A stretch of 64,000 bases of DNA from Geodermatophilus siccatus (GTDB taxonomy: Bacteria; Actinomycetota; Actinomycetes; Mycobacteriales; Geodermatophilaceae): positions 62,001 through 126,000 of the forward strand of contig NZ_FNHE01000006.1 of the NCBI RefSeq assembly GCF_900103785.1, in the 5' to 3' direction. A model generated the notes under the pieces. The model searched no databases. It worked only from the letters and a program-made list of their open reading frames with translations, and was not told the origin of the DNA. Made by a program: the position numbers and the translations under genes. This document shows, piece by piece, positions 1-8,330 of this stretch; positions within the stretch are counted from its first letter, which is position 1; each line of letters starts with the position of its first letter.

Positions 1-2512
1 CGGACTCCAGGGCCAGGACGGCGAAGACGCACTCGTGCACCCGCCACAGCGGCTCGCCCCGGGCCAGCCGCTCCAGCCCCTCGAGGCCGAGGGCGTACTC
101 CCGGAGGGCGAGTCCGCGCTTGCGGCCGAGGGACCGTTCCCTCAGCCGCTCGAGGTGCTGCGGCTCGGTGTAGTCCGGGCCGTAGACGAGCCGCAGGTAC
201 TCGCGTCCGCGGACCTTCAGCCCGGGCTGCACCACACCGCGCCGTCCGCGCGTCAGGTTGCCCGCGGGCTTGACCACCATGCCCTCGCCGCCGGTGGCGG
301 TCATCTCCTCCCACCACGCCGTCGCCCCGGCCTCGCTGGCCGGGTCGGTGACGTCGACGGGGAGCCAGCGGGTGCCGCGGACGAGTTCGGGGTCGGCCTC
401 GGCGAGGCGGTCGGCGAGCGCCAGGTGCCAGGCGTGCGGTCGGTCGGCGTGCGTCGTCCCCGCCGTGGCGAGCAGCTGGAACGGCGCCAGCGCGACGCCG
501 GTCAGCCCGTCGGTCGGCCAGCAGTAGCGCCGGTAGACCCCGGTGAAGCCCTCGGCGTCGGCGGTCCGTCGGCGCTGGCGGTCGAGCAGGTCGGCCACCT
601 CCAGGCCCCGCGCGGCCGCCTGCTCCAGTGCCGAGACCGCGGCAGGCAGCGCCGTCCGCGCCGCGGCGCCGACCGCCGCGTACTGGGAGCGGATGAGGTC
701 GCCCGCCTTGGCCGACCACGGCAGCAGCTCCGCGTCCAGCAGCACCCAGTCGGTGCCCAGCTCCGCGAACAGCCCGGCCCCGTCGACCGCGTCGCCGAGC
801 CGGGCCAGGAACGCGGCGGTGAGCCCGGGGCCGAAGCAGGAGCGGCCGGTGCGGGTGTGCAGCACGCCGCTGCCGTCGCGGCGGACCAGCGCAACCGCGC
901 GGGAGCCCATGTGCTTCTCCTGGCAGACGACCTCGGCCACGCCCTCGGTGCGGTAGTAGGCGAACGCCTCGGCCGGGTGCTCGAGCAGCCCCGGCCGGGT
1001 CGAGGTGGCCGACGGGCTCATGGTCGGCGGGAGGTGGAGCAGCTGTTCCGGCGCCACCGCGAAGCGGCTCATCACCTCGATCGCCGCCGCGGCGTTCTCC
1101 TCGCGCACGGTCACCCGGCCGGCCAGGCGGGTCTCGACGACCCGCTTGCCGAGCACGTCCTCGACGTCGAGGACGTCGTCCCGGCGCCGCGCCTCGGTCA
1201 GGGGTGCCGCCTCCCCCGCGGGCGGGAACGGGCGGGCCGGCTCGTAGTAGACCTGCCTGGCCGCGACGCCGACCAGCTCGCGCTCGGGGTAGCGCAGGGC
1301 GGTGAGCCGGCCGCCGAACACGCAGCCGGTGTCCAGGCAGAGGGTGTTGTTCACCCACTCCGGTGTCGGCACGGGGGTGTGCCCGTAGAGCACCGTCGCG
1401 CGGCCGTGGTACCGGGTCGCCCAGGGGTGGCGCACGGGCAGGCCGAACTCGTCGGTCTCCCCGGTCGTCTCGCCGTAGAGCGCGAAGTCCCGCACCCGGG
1501 CGCTGGAGCGGCCCTGCAGCGACTCCTCGAGCCCCGCGTGCGCGACGACGAGGGCCCCGCCGTCGAGGACGTAGTGGCTGACCAGTCCGGAGCAGAACGC
1601 CTCGACCTCGCGGCGGAACCCCTCGTCCTCGGCCTCGAGCTGGGCCAGCGTGCGCTCGAGCCCGTGGGTGACCTGCACGTTGCGTCCCCGCAGGGCGCGC
1701 ACCAGCTTGTCCTCGTGGTTGCCGGGGACGCACAGCGCGTGGCCGGCGGCGACCATGCCCATGACCAGCCGCAGCACGCCGGGCGAGTCCGGGCCGCGGT
1801 CGACGAGGTCGCCGACGAAGACCGCCCGGCGCCCGGCCGGGTGATCGGCGTCCACCGCTCGACCCTGCTCGTCCCGGCGCAGGTCGTAGCCGAGCGCGCC
1901 CAGCAGCTCCTCGAGCTCGGCGCGGCAGCCGTGCACGTCGCCGACGACGTCGAACGGGCCGGTGTCCTCGCGCCGGTCGTTGTACTGCTTCTCGTAGGTG
2001 ACGACCGCCCGCTCGATCTCCTCGGTGCCGTCCAGCACGTGCACCTTGCGGAAGCCCTCCCGGCCCAGGCCGCGCAGGCCCCGCCGCAGGTCGGCCCGCT
2101 GCCGGCGGATCACGCCGGGTGCCAGGTCGCGGTCCGGGCGGAGCGCGTTGCGGGCCAGGCACTCGCTCTCCGGCACGTCGAGGACGATCGCCACCGGCAG
2201 CACGTCGTGCTCGCGCGCCAGCCGCACGAGGGACGCGCGGTCCTCGGCCTTGACGTTGGTGGCGTCCACGACCGTCAGCCGCCCACCGCGCAGCCGGATG
2301 CCGGCGATGTGGTGCAGCAGCGCGAAGGCCGCCGGGGTCGCCGACTGGTCGTTCTCGTCGTCGGCCACCAGCCCCCGGCAGGAGTCGCTGGAGAGGACCT
2401 GGGTGGGCGCGAAGTGCCGCCGCGCAAACGTGCTCTTGCCCGATCCGCTCACCCCGATCAGCACGACGAGGCTCAGCTCCGGGACGACGACGGTGCGCGG
2501 TCCGGCGGTCAT
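1..2512 (-). CDS. pnkp: Polynucleotide kinase-phosphatase-ligase Pnkp (bacterial RNA repair), 3' end cut by window edge
   Basis: This three-domain enzyme of the bacterial Hen1-Pnkp pathway heals and seals broken RNA ends. The N-terminal kinase phosphorylates 5'-OH ends and has the P-loop GVSGSGKST at residues 20-28. A metallophosphoesterase domain follows, with FDVVGDVHG from residue 187 (Asp192, His194), and removes 3'-phosphates. The C-terminal part is an adenylyltransferase with QEKHMGSR, nucleotidyl Lys533, that activates the 5' end for ligation. The frame is open without a stop from ATG at 2512 to the edge and gives 837 residues. The last visible residues (LWRVHECVFAVLALES) match the usual C-terminus, so only a few residues should be missing. 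The start overlaps the hen1 stop as ATGA, which indicates translational coupling. Family identity is certain at domain level; the RNA substrate in this organism is unknown. Confidence 0.93.
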   Translation of the reverse strand, partial: MTAGPRTVVVPELSLVVLIGVSGSGKSTFARRHFAPTQVLSSDSCRGLVADDENDQSATPAAFALLHHIAGIRLRGGRLTVVDATNVKAEDRASLVRLAREHDVLPVAIVLDVPESECLARNALRPDRDLAPGVIRRQRADLRRGLRGLGREGFRKVHVLDGTEEIERAVVTYEKQYNDRREDTGPFDVVGDVHGCRAELEELLGALGYDLRRDEQGRAVDADHPAGRRAVFVGDLVDRGPDSPGVLRLVMGMVAAGHALCVPGNHEDKLVRALRGRNVQVTHGLERTLAQLEAEDEGFRREVEAFCSGLVSHYVLDGGALVVAHAGLEESLQGRSSARVRDFALYGETTGETDEFGLPVRHPWATRYHGRATVLYGHTPVPTPEWVNNTLCLDTGCVFGGRLTALRYPERELVGVAARQVYYEPARPFPPAGEAAPLTEARRRDDVLDVEDVLGKRVVETRLAGRVTVREENAAAAIEVMSRFAVAPEQLLHLPPTMSPSATSTRPGLLEHPAEAFAYYRTEGVAEVVCQEKHMGSRAVALVRRDGSGVLHTRTGRSCFGPGLTAAFLARLGDAVDGAGLFAELGTDWVLLDAELLPWSAKAGDLIRSQYAAVGAAARTALPAAVSALEQAAARGLEVADLLDRQRRRTADAEGFTGVYRRYCWPTDGLTGVALAPFQLLATAGTTHADRPHAWHLALADRLAEADPELVRGTRWLPVDVTDPASEAGATAWWEEMTATGGEGMVVKPAGNLTRGRRGVVQPGLKVRGREYLRLVYGPDYTEPQHLERLRERSLGRKRGLALREYALGLEGLERLARGEPLWRVHECVFAVLALES

Positions 2513-3966
2513 GCGGCCACCTCCGCCGCGCGACGCGTGAACACGGCCAGCTGGGTGGGGGTGCCGACCTCCGGGTCGTCGTCCCCGACACCGAGCAGCC
2601 GGACGGCGTAGCCGTGACGCTCCCCCACGGCGGCCGCCCAGCCGGCGAACTCCTGGCGCGTCCACTCGAACCGGTGGTCACGGTGCCGGAACGCGCCGGC
2701 GGCCAGCCCCTCGAACCGGACGTTGTACTCGACGTTGGGCGTCGTCACCACGACGGTCGTGGGGGCGGCGGCGCCGAAGACGGCGTGCTCGAGCGCCGGC
2801 AGCCGGTCGGGGTCGAGGTGTTCGACGACCTCCATGAGCACGGCCGCGTCGTAGCCGCGCAGCCGGGCGTCGGTGTAGGTCAGGCCGCTCTGCAGCAGCC
2901 GGATCCGTGCGCGCTGCCGCTCGGGCAGCCGGTCCAGCCGCAGTCGCCGGGCGGCCACCTCCAGCGCCCGGGCGCTGACGTCGACGCCGACGACCTCGGT
3001 GAACGCCGACTCGGCCAGGAGCGCCTGGAGGAACGCCCCGGCGCCGCAGCCGAGGTCGACGACCCGCTGGGCGCCGGCCGAGCGCAGGGCGGCCAGCACC
3101 GCACCGTGTCGCTGCAGAGCCAGCGGCACCGGACGGCCGGCGTCCTCCTCGTGCTCAGCCGTGCGCGGGCCCCCCGCTGCCGCGACCGGCGGGGCGGTGG
3201 CGTCGTCCAGCGCCTCGGGAGCAGCGTCGTCGACCTCGGCCAGCCGCTCGATCGCGCGGCGGGCGAGCGCGGTCCGGTGGCCGAGGTAGCGGCGGGTGAT
3301 CAGGTCGCGGTCCGGGTGGGTCGCCAGCCAGCCCGAGCCGGCGCGCAGCAGCTTGTCGATCTCGTCGGTGCCGATCCAGTGGTGCCTGGCGTCGTCGAGC
3401 ACCGGCAGGGCGACGTAGAGGTGGTTGAGCGCATCGGCCAGCCGCAGCTCACCGGTCAGCCGCAGGTCGACGTACCGCGAGTCGCCCCACTCGGGGAACG
3501 TCTCGTCCAGCGGCACCGCCGTCGCCTCGACCCGCCAGCCCAGCGGGGCCAAGAACCGGTGCGCCACGTCCACCCCGCCCCTGCAGGACAGCGCCGGGAC
3601 GTGGACCTCCAGCGGCAGTGCGACGTCGACCAGCGCGGGGCGCTCCCTGCTCACGCCACGGCGGGCGCTGGCGAAGGCCTTGCCCAGTGCGACGGCCAGG
3701 AGGCTGGAGGCGGCATAGGGCCGGTCGTTGACGTACTGGGCCAGCGCCGCGCCCTCCGCGCTCCCGGCCCGCGCCGACCGCACCAACCCGATCGGGTCCA
3801 CCTCGAGCAGCAGGGCGACGGTGCAGCGGTGCTCGTCGGCCTCCGGGTAGAACACGTGCGCCGTGCCGGTCGAGACCTCGACCTGCTGCGCCCGTGCGGG
3901 GTTCTTGTGCAGCAGGAAGCCCAGGTCCGTGGCGGGCACGTGGGTGGTGGACAGGGTGACGAGCAC
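2509..3966 (-). CDS. hen1: 3'-terminal RNA ribose 2'-O-methyltransferase Hen1
   Basis: Hen1 methylates the 2'-OH of the 3' nucleotide of broken RNA before Pnkp seals it, which protects the repaired site from a second cut. In the 485 residues, positions 1 to about 240 are the bacterial Hen1 N-terminal domain that pairs with the Pnkp ligase half. A low-complexity linker lies near 245-275, and the C-terminal part is the methyltransferase. Visible motifs are the SAM loop VVDLGCGAG and the metal-binding EVVEH (Glu379, Glu382, His383), with a downstream HRDHRFEW segment that supplies the remaining histidine in characterised homologues. The start is GTG at 3966. The stop overlaps the Pnkp start by four bases, so the two form one transcription unit. 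An intergenic repeat (4042-4095) lies upstream. Confidence 0.93.
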   Translation of the reverse strand: MLVTLSTTHVPATDLGFLLHKNPARAQQVEVSTGTAHVFYPEADEHRCTVALLLEVDPIGLVRSARAGSAEGAALAQYVNDRPYAASSLLAVALGKAFASARRGVSRERPALVDVALPLEVHVPALSCRGGVDVAHRFLAPLGWRVEATAVPLDETFPEWGDSRYVDLRLTGELRLADALNHLYVALPVLDDARHHWIGTDEIDKLLRAGSGWLATHPDRDLITRRYLGHRTALARRAIERLAEVDDAAPEALDDATAPPVAAAGGPRTAEHEEDAGRPVPLALQRHGAVLAALRSAGAQRVVDLGCGAGAFLQALLAESAFTEVVGVDVSARALEVAARRLRLDRLPERQRARIRLLQSGLTYTDARLRGYDAAVLMEVVEHLDPDRLPALEHAVFGAAAPTTVVVTTPNVEYNVRFEGLAAGAFRHRDHRFEWTRQEFAGWAAAVGERHGYAVRLLGVGDDDPEVGTPTQLAVFTRRAAEVAA

Positions 3967-4041
3967 GCCGCAGTGTCACCGACCGCCCCCGTGCGGTCGA
4001 CTCCCTTTCGTCGGACGCGCCGGGATGGAACCCGAGCGGGC

Positions 4042-4095
4042 GGCCCCGTCCAGGACACCGCCCCGAGCCTGCGAGGGGTGGGGAGGACGGGGTCC
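4042..4095 (-). repeat. Gene-end repeat element, copy 1
   Basis: Read on the minus strand, arm CCCCGTCC pairs with GGACGGGG (4085-4092 with 4044-4051). Between them lies the core CTCGCAGGCTCG. The element begins a few bases after the stop codon of the 209-residue membrane protein and precedes hen1. It belongs to the covarying family described in the findings. It may act as a terminator, although it has no U-tract. Confidence 0.7.
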
Positions 4096-4102
4096 TCCTT
4101 CC

Positions 4103-4732
4103 TCAGGCCGCGGCGTCACCGTGCTTGAGGTCGCCACTGGGGTCGCTGCCGGCCAACGGGAGGCCGGAGAGCCACCGGGCGAAGCCGTCGGGGTCGCGCC
4201 GCTCGAGCTCGTCGAGGGTCTGCTCCCGTCGGACGACGATCGCCTCGCGGGTGCGGGCGTCGAGCGGGCCGGACAGCGCCGTCGTCGTCCGGACCCACTC
4301 CTGGCCGAGCGCCTCGGTGGACAGCGAGGACACCGGCGGCAGCGGGGCGGCGGGCTGACCGGCCCCGGCGACGGCGGACGGTGACGTCCTCGGGGAGCTG
4401 CGGACCAGCCGGACGACGGTCCACGTGCCCGCGGCGACCCCGGCGACCATCAGGGTGAGCACCGCCCCGCCGAGCACGGCGGTGCCGGACAGGACCAGCA
4501 GGACCGCCACGGTCGCCGCCCCTGCCTTCCAGGCCGCGTCGACGACGGCCTGCTGCCCGGGGCGGGACTCGCGGGCCACCCCCGCCGCCAGGCAGGCGGA
4601 CACCAGGGCGGCGAGCCCCACCGCGACCAGGCCCGGCGGTCGCAGGGCCAGGCCGCCGACGACGGCCAGCCCGGCGCCGGCGACGGCGCCGGTCCAGAAC
4701 AGGAGGCGGGGAAGCGGACCGCGGGTGGACAC
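4103..4732 (-). CDS. Hypothetical membrane protein
   Basis: The product has 209 residues and no family that I recognise. Residues about 8-30, 33-52, 68-85 and 86-108 are hydrophobic, so the N-terminal half probably forms four membrane segments. The C-terminal half is soluble, Ala/Pro-rich up to about residue 135 and then charged, ending in a helix-prone region (REAIVVRREQTLDELERRD) likely to face the cytoplasm. The GTG start at 4732 has a good Shine-Dalgarno sequence (GGAGGGTG) just upstream. The gene is transcribed toward hen1-pnkp but is separated from them by a repeat element. It is divergent from the universal stress protein gene. A link to RNA repair is possible by position only. Confidence 0.6.
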   Translation of the reverse strand: MSTRGPLPRLLFWTGAVAGAGLAVVGGLALRPPGLVAVGLAALVSACLAAGVARESRPGQQAVVDAAWKAGAATVAVLLVLSGTAVLGGAVLTLMVAGVAAGTWTVVRLVRSSPRTSPSAVAGAGQPAAPLPPVSSLSTEALGQEWVRTTTALSGPLDARTREAIVVRREQTLDELERRDPDGFARWLSGLPLAGSDPSGDLKHGDAAA

Positions 4733-4919
4733 GGGGCACCCTCCAGGGAGGACCGGACTCGGGAGGCCGGGCGATCACCGACGAGCGGCGACCCGGGTCC
4801 CGCCCCTACCCATCCGCACGCCTCTTGCACCCTCCGTGGCGGGACGGTCTTCCCTCGCAGGCCCCGGGCGAGGAACCTCGACGGCACCCACGGGGGACGA
4901 CCGTCATCCGGAGGTGCCC

Positions 4920-5828
4920 GTGTCCACGACGACCCCCACCCCAGCCGGGACGCTGCCCGCGCCCGGCCCGGCGGGCGACGGCCCGCAGCCGCCGCCCGTG
5001 GTGGTCGGCGCCGACGGCAGCGAGTGCGGGCTCCGAGCGGTCCGCTGGGCCGCCGAGGAGGCCGTCCGCCGCGACGCGCCGCTCCGGATCGTGCACGCCA
5101 CCCCGCACCTGGGACACCGGGGCGTGGCCGGCTCCCCCGCGGGCGACCTGCCCCGGGCGCGCGGTGCCACCGCGCAGGCGTACACCCTCGCCCGGCACAC
5201 CGTGCCGTCGCTGGAGATCTCCACCGAGGTGGTGCCCGGCGAGCCGGTGCAGGCGCTGCTGCACGCCGCCGAGGACGCCCAGCTCGTCGTCCTCGGCATC
5301 GCCACGACCGGCGCGGCCGACGAGATGGTCCTCGCCTCGGTCGCCCAGAAGGTCGCCGCTCGCTCGCCCCGCCCGGTGGTCGTCGTCCCGCGGTCCCGGC
5401 CGGGCGGCACCGGCTCCCGCCCGCACGTGGCGGTGCTCGGCCTCGGTGAGCGGGAGGACGACGAACCGGTGGCCGTCTTCGCCGCCGAGGAGGCGCTGCG
5501 GGCCGACCGGCCGCTGCTCGTGCTGCACACCCGGGCGGACGACGGCGGCGCGTGGGCCGCGGACTCCTCGCGGTGGGCCGAGCGCTGGCCGGACCTGCGC
5601 GCGACCCACACCGCGGTGCCCGGCCCGACCGGTGGGCGGGTGCTGGCCGCGGCCTGCCCGACCCCGTTGCTCGCGATGAGCGCGGGCCACGGTGGGCTGC
5701 TGCACCGGCCGATGGACGGGCTGCACCGCTGGCTGCTGCGGCACTGCACCTCGCCGATGGCCTTCGTACCACCGGTGCACCGGGTGACCGGCAAGGAGCC
5801 GCGCGAGGAGATCATCGCCGTCGGCTGA
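4920..5828 (+). CDS. Universal stress protein, tandem UspA domains
   Basis: This cytoplasmic stress protein has 302 residues. After a Pro-rich N-terminal tail, the first UspA domain (about residues 27-155) keeps the family hallmarks: VVVGADGSECG at the start and an ending like RPVVVVPRSR. The second domain (about 165-285) is diverged and has lost the usual ATP-loop residues. Two-domain USPs are common in actinobacteria, where they respond to hypoxia, starvation or other stress, often under the DosR regulon. No DosR box was recognised here. The start is GTG at 4920 with GGAGGT at 4911-4916; the open frame extends further upstream, but the Shine-Dalgarno sequence decides this start. A gene-end repeat follows the stop. 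Confidence 0.85.
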   Translation: MSTTTPTPAGTLPAPGPAGDGPQPPPVVVGADGSECGLRAVRWAAEEAVRRDAPLRIVHATPHLGHRGVAGSPAGDLPRARGATAQAYTLARHTVPSLEISTEVVPGEPVQALLHAAEDAQLVVLGIATTGAADEMVLASVAQKVAARSPRPVVVVPRSRPGGTGSRPHVAVLGLGEREDDEPVAVFAAEEALRADRPLLVLHTRADDGGAWAADSSRWAERWPDLRATHTAVPGPTGGRVLAAACPTPLLAMSAGHGGLLHRPMDGLHRWLLRHCTSPMAFVPPVHRVTGKEPREEIIAVG

Positions 5829-5835
5829 CGTCGAA

Positions 5836-5893
5836 GGACCTCCCTGCCCCCCACCACTCGCACGCTCGCGGCGGGCCCCTGCAGGGAGGCCGG
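5836..5893 (+). repeat. Gene-end repeat element, copy 2
   Basis: Arms CCTCCCTGC (5839-5847) and GCAGGGAGG (5881-5889) are perfectly complementary. The core between them is CTCGCACGCTCG. The element starts eight bases after the universal stress protein stop. A further stretch, GGGGCCGTTCCAGTACGTC, follows near 5908 and is nearly repeated next to copy 7. Confidence 0.75.
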
Positions 5894-5953
5894 CGGGCGG
5901 TGCCGAGGGGCCGTTCCAGTACGTCACCAGGGGGCCCGGCACGATCACCGGCC

Positions 5954-6730
5954 GTGGGTTCCTCCGTCGTCGACCTCGGCCCCCGGCTCGCGGTGACGCT
6001 GACCGCGCTGACCGCGCTCGCCGCGGTGGCCGGCCGGCTCTCCGGCCTCGGCCAGGACCGCCCGGTCGTCGTCGCCGCGCTGCGCGCGACCGTCCAGCTG
6101 GCCGCGGTGTCGGCGGTGCTGCTCGTCGTCGTGCGCTCGCTGGCCCTCTCGGCGCTGTTCGTGCTGCTCATGGTCAGCGTCGCGGCGGTCACCGCGGCCG
6201 GGCGGGCCACCGGGCTCGCCCTGCGCAGCGCCGGCGCGGCCCGCCGGGTGGGCACCGCCGCCGTCCCCGTGCTGGTCGGCGCCGTCCCGGTGGTCACCCT
6301 GGTGCTCGCCAGCGGCACCGTGCCGTTGCGCGGCGCGGCGGTCATCCCGATCGCCGGGATCCTCGTCGGCGGGGCGATGACCGCGACGTCCCTGGCCGGC
6401 CGCCGGCTGCGGGAGGAGCTGGCCGCCCGCCGCGGCGAGGTCGAGGCCGCGCTCGCGCTGGGGTTCCTGCAGCGCGACGCCGTCCGCGAGGTGCTGCGGC
6501 CGGCCGCGGCCACCGCGCTGGTGCCGCCGCTGGACCAGACCCGCACCGTCGGGCTCGTCACGCTGCCCGGCGCGTTCGTCGGGGTACTGCTCGGGGGCGG
6601 CAGCCCGCTGGAGGCCGGCGCGGCCCAGTTGCTGGTGCTCGTCGGCCTGCTGGCGGCGCAGGTCGCGGCCGTGTGGACGGTGGTGGAGCTGGTGGCGAGG
6701 GGCCGGCTGCTCCCCGACGTCCCCCGCTGA
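5954..6730 (+). CDS. FetB/YbbM-type ABC transporter permease
   Basis: This is an integral membrane protein of 258 residues with about six or seven hydrophobic segments. It belongs to the UPF0014/FetB family of permeases, which includes the E. coli FetAB iron exporter. The family region MTATSLAGRRLREEL followed by EAALALGFLQRDAVREVLRPA, and VGLVTLPGAFVGVLLGGGSP further on, are clear. No FetA-like ATPase is adjacent in this window, so the partner must be encoded elsewhere or the protein acts differently. The chosen GTG at 5954 is the first good start after the upstream repeat; the open frame begins earlier but would overlap the universal stress protein gene. A role in iron export is inferred from the family. 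Confidence 0.78.
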   Translation: MGSSVVDLGPRLAVTLTALTALAAVAGRLSGLGQDRPVVVAALRATVQLAAVSAVLLVVVRSLALSALFVLLMVSVAAVTAAGRATGLALRSAGAARRVGTAAVPVLVGAVPVVTLVLASGTVPLRGAAVIPIAGILVGGAMTATSLAGRRLREELAARRGEVEAALALGFLQRDAVREVLRPAAATALVPPLDQTRTVGLVTLPGAFVGVLLGGGSPLEAGAAQLLVLVGLLAAQVAAVWTVVELVARGRLLPDVPR

Positions 6731-6836
6731 GGCGTCCAGGCACCTCACAGGAGACCGCCAGCGTCGGGTCAGCAGCGCGGACCACTGTGGTCGTCGGAGG
6801 GCGGTGGACCGCCGCCCACGAGGAGGACGAGGACAC

Positions 6837-8141
6837 GTGAACCCCTACGGCACCCCCCACCCGGCGCCGGGCCCCTGGGCGCCGCCGACCTGGCCCCAGC
6901 AGCCCGCCCACGGGCAGGCGGCGCCGGGTCAGCAGGCGACGGGGACGGCCACCCCTGGGCACGACGCCCTCTCCGGGCAGCAGCCGCCGTTCGAGCAGCC
7001 GGGCCCGGCCGCACCCGCGCCCGAGCCGCCCCGCCGGGCCGGCCGCTGGCGGATCGGCGTCGCCGGCCTCCTCGCCGGGGCCCTGATCGGCGGCGGCGCC
7101 GGAGCGGGTGTGGCCCTGCTCGCCGACGGCTCGGACGGCAACAGCAACGGCGGCGGCACGGCCGCAGCCCAGAACGTCACGATCACCAACCCCGAGACGG
7201 CGACCGCGGTGACCGCGGCCGCGGCCAAGGCGGCGCCCAGCGTGGTCACCGTCTACGTCACCGGCGCCTCCGGCTCGGGCAGCGGCTCCGGCGTCGTCCT
7301 CAGCCGGGACGGCTACGTGCTCACCAACGACCACGTGGTCAGCCTGGACGGCGCCGGCTCGAGCGTCGTCTCGGTGCGCACCTCCGACGGCACCCTCTAC
7401 GACGCCACCGTCGTCGGCACGCAGCCGGTCTACGACCTGGCCGTGCTGAAGCTGGAGGGCGCCTCCGGCCTGACCCCGGCGACCTTCGCGGACTCGGACG
7501 AGGTGCAGGTCGGCGACCTGGCCGTGGCGATCGGCGCCCCGCTGGGCCTGTCGGACACGGTGACCGACGGCATCATCAGCGCCACGGGCCGGGCCGTGGC
7601 CACCGGCTCCACCGAGGGCGACGCCACCGTGATCGACGCGCTGCAGACCGACGCGGCGATCAACCCGGGCAACTCCGGCGGCGCGCTGGTCGACGGCGCC
7701 GGCGAGGTGGTCGGCATCAACACCGCCATCGCCTCGGTCGCCTCCGGGGCGCCGGGCCAGTCGACCGAGAGCGGCAACATCGGCGTGGGCTTCGCCATCC
7801 CGGGCAACACCGCCAAGCGGATCGCCCAGGAGCTCATCGCCGACGGGTCGGCCGAGATCACCTACCTGGGCGTGAGCGCCCAGACCGCGGCGGACCCGCA
7901 GCAGCGCGAGATCGGCACCGGCGCGCAGCTGGTGCAGGTGCAGCCGGGCACCCCGGCCGCCGACGCGGGACTGCAGGCCGGCGACCTCGTCACCGCGGTC
8001 GGCGACCGGGTCGTGACCACCTCGACCGAGCTGACCGCCGCCGTCCGCAGCGCCGCCCCCGGCGACCAGGTGACCCTGACCGTGCGCCGCGGGCAGGACA
8101 CCCCGCAGATCCAGGTCACCCTGGGCGCCAGCGAGGGCTGA
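6837..8141 (+). CDS. HtrA/DegP-type trypsin-like serine protease with PDZ domain
   Basis: This membrane-anchored extracytoplasmic protease has 434 residues. Residues 1-60 are rich in Pro, Gly and Gln and should be cytoplasmic. A membrane segment lies at about 68-92 (GVAGLLAGALIGGGAGAGVA). The trypsin domain follows with the full catalytic triad: His in TNDHVV, Asp in YDLAVLKL and Ser in NPGNSGGAL. A C-terminal PDZ domain (about 340-430) reads PADAGLQAGDLVTAVGD. Such proteins degrade or refold damaged envelope proteins. The GTG at 6837 is preferred because AGGAGG lies about ten bases upstream; an in-frame GTG at 6804 is the alternative. A composite repeat element follows the stop. Confidence 0.88.
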   Translation: MNPYGTPHPAPGPWAPPTWPQQPAHGQAAPGQQATGTATPGHDALSGQQPPFEQPGPAAPAPEPPRRAGRWRIGVAGLLAGALIGGGAGAGVALLADGSDGNSNGGGTAAAQNVTITNPETATAVTAAAAKAAPSVVTVYVTGASGSGSGSGVVLSRDGYVLTNDHVVSLDGAGSSVVSVRTSDGTLYDATVVGTQPVYDLAVLKLEGASGLTPATFADSDEVQVGDLAVAIGAPLGLSDTVTDGIISATGRAVATGSTEGDATVIDALQTDAAINPGNSGGALVDGAGEVVGINTAIASVASGAPGQSTESGNIGVGFAIPGNTAKRIAQELIADGSAEITYLGVSAQTAADPQQREIGTGAQLVQVQPGTPAADAGLQAGDLVTAVGDRVVTTSTELTAAVRSAAPGDQVTLTVRRGQDTPQIQVTLGASEG

Positions 8142-8203
8142 CGGAGGACCTCGTCCCCTCCGTGAGGGACCCCGTGCCCCCCGCCCGCTCGCAGGCTCGC
8201 GCC

Positions 8204-8259
8204 AGGCCCCGTCCAGAGGCTCGCCGCGAGCTCGCGAGCGGCGAGGAGGACGGGGTCCT
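8204..8259 (-). repeat. Gene-end repeat element, copy 3 (composite)
   Basis: Arm CCCCGTCC (8207-8214) pairs with GGACGGGG (8248-8255). The interior is a second perfect palindrome, CTCGCCGC to GCGGCGAG, around GAGCTCGCGA. Upstream, 8146-8205 carries another partial copy with core CTCGCAGGCTCG, so the region between the htrA-like gene and DUF445 looks like two elements fused or nested. Confidence 0.65.
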
Positions 8260-8317
8260 CCCACCTGCGAGGAGGCCGTCAGGGCTCGGGGCGAGCCGCC
8301 GGCCGAGGCCGCCCTCT

Positions 8318-8323
8318 TAAGCT
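8318..8323 (+). promoter_or_regulatory. Candidate -10 box of a leaderless DUF445 transcript
   Basis: TAAGCT ends seven bases before the GTG start of the DUF445 gene. This spacing puts the transcription start on the start codon itself. No clear -35 was seen. Confidence 0.4.
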
Positions 8324-8330
8324 GGGAGGG

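Noticed and set aside
35..2611. An 858-residue open frame on the plus strand across the Pnkp gene
   Set aside because: It is the mirror of a GC-rich coding strand. The minus strand holds all kinase, phosphatase and ligase motifs in one frame.
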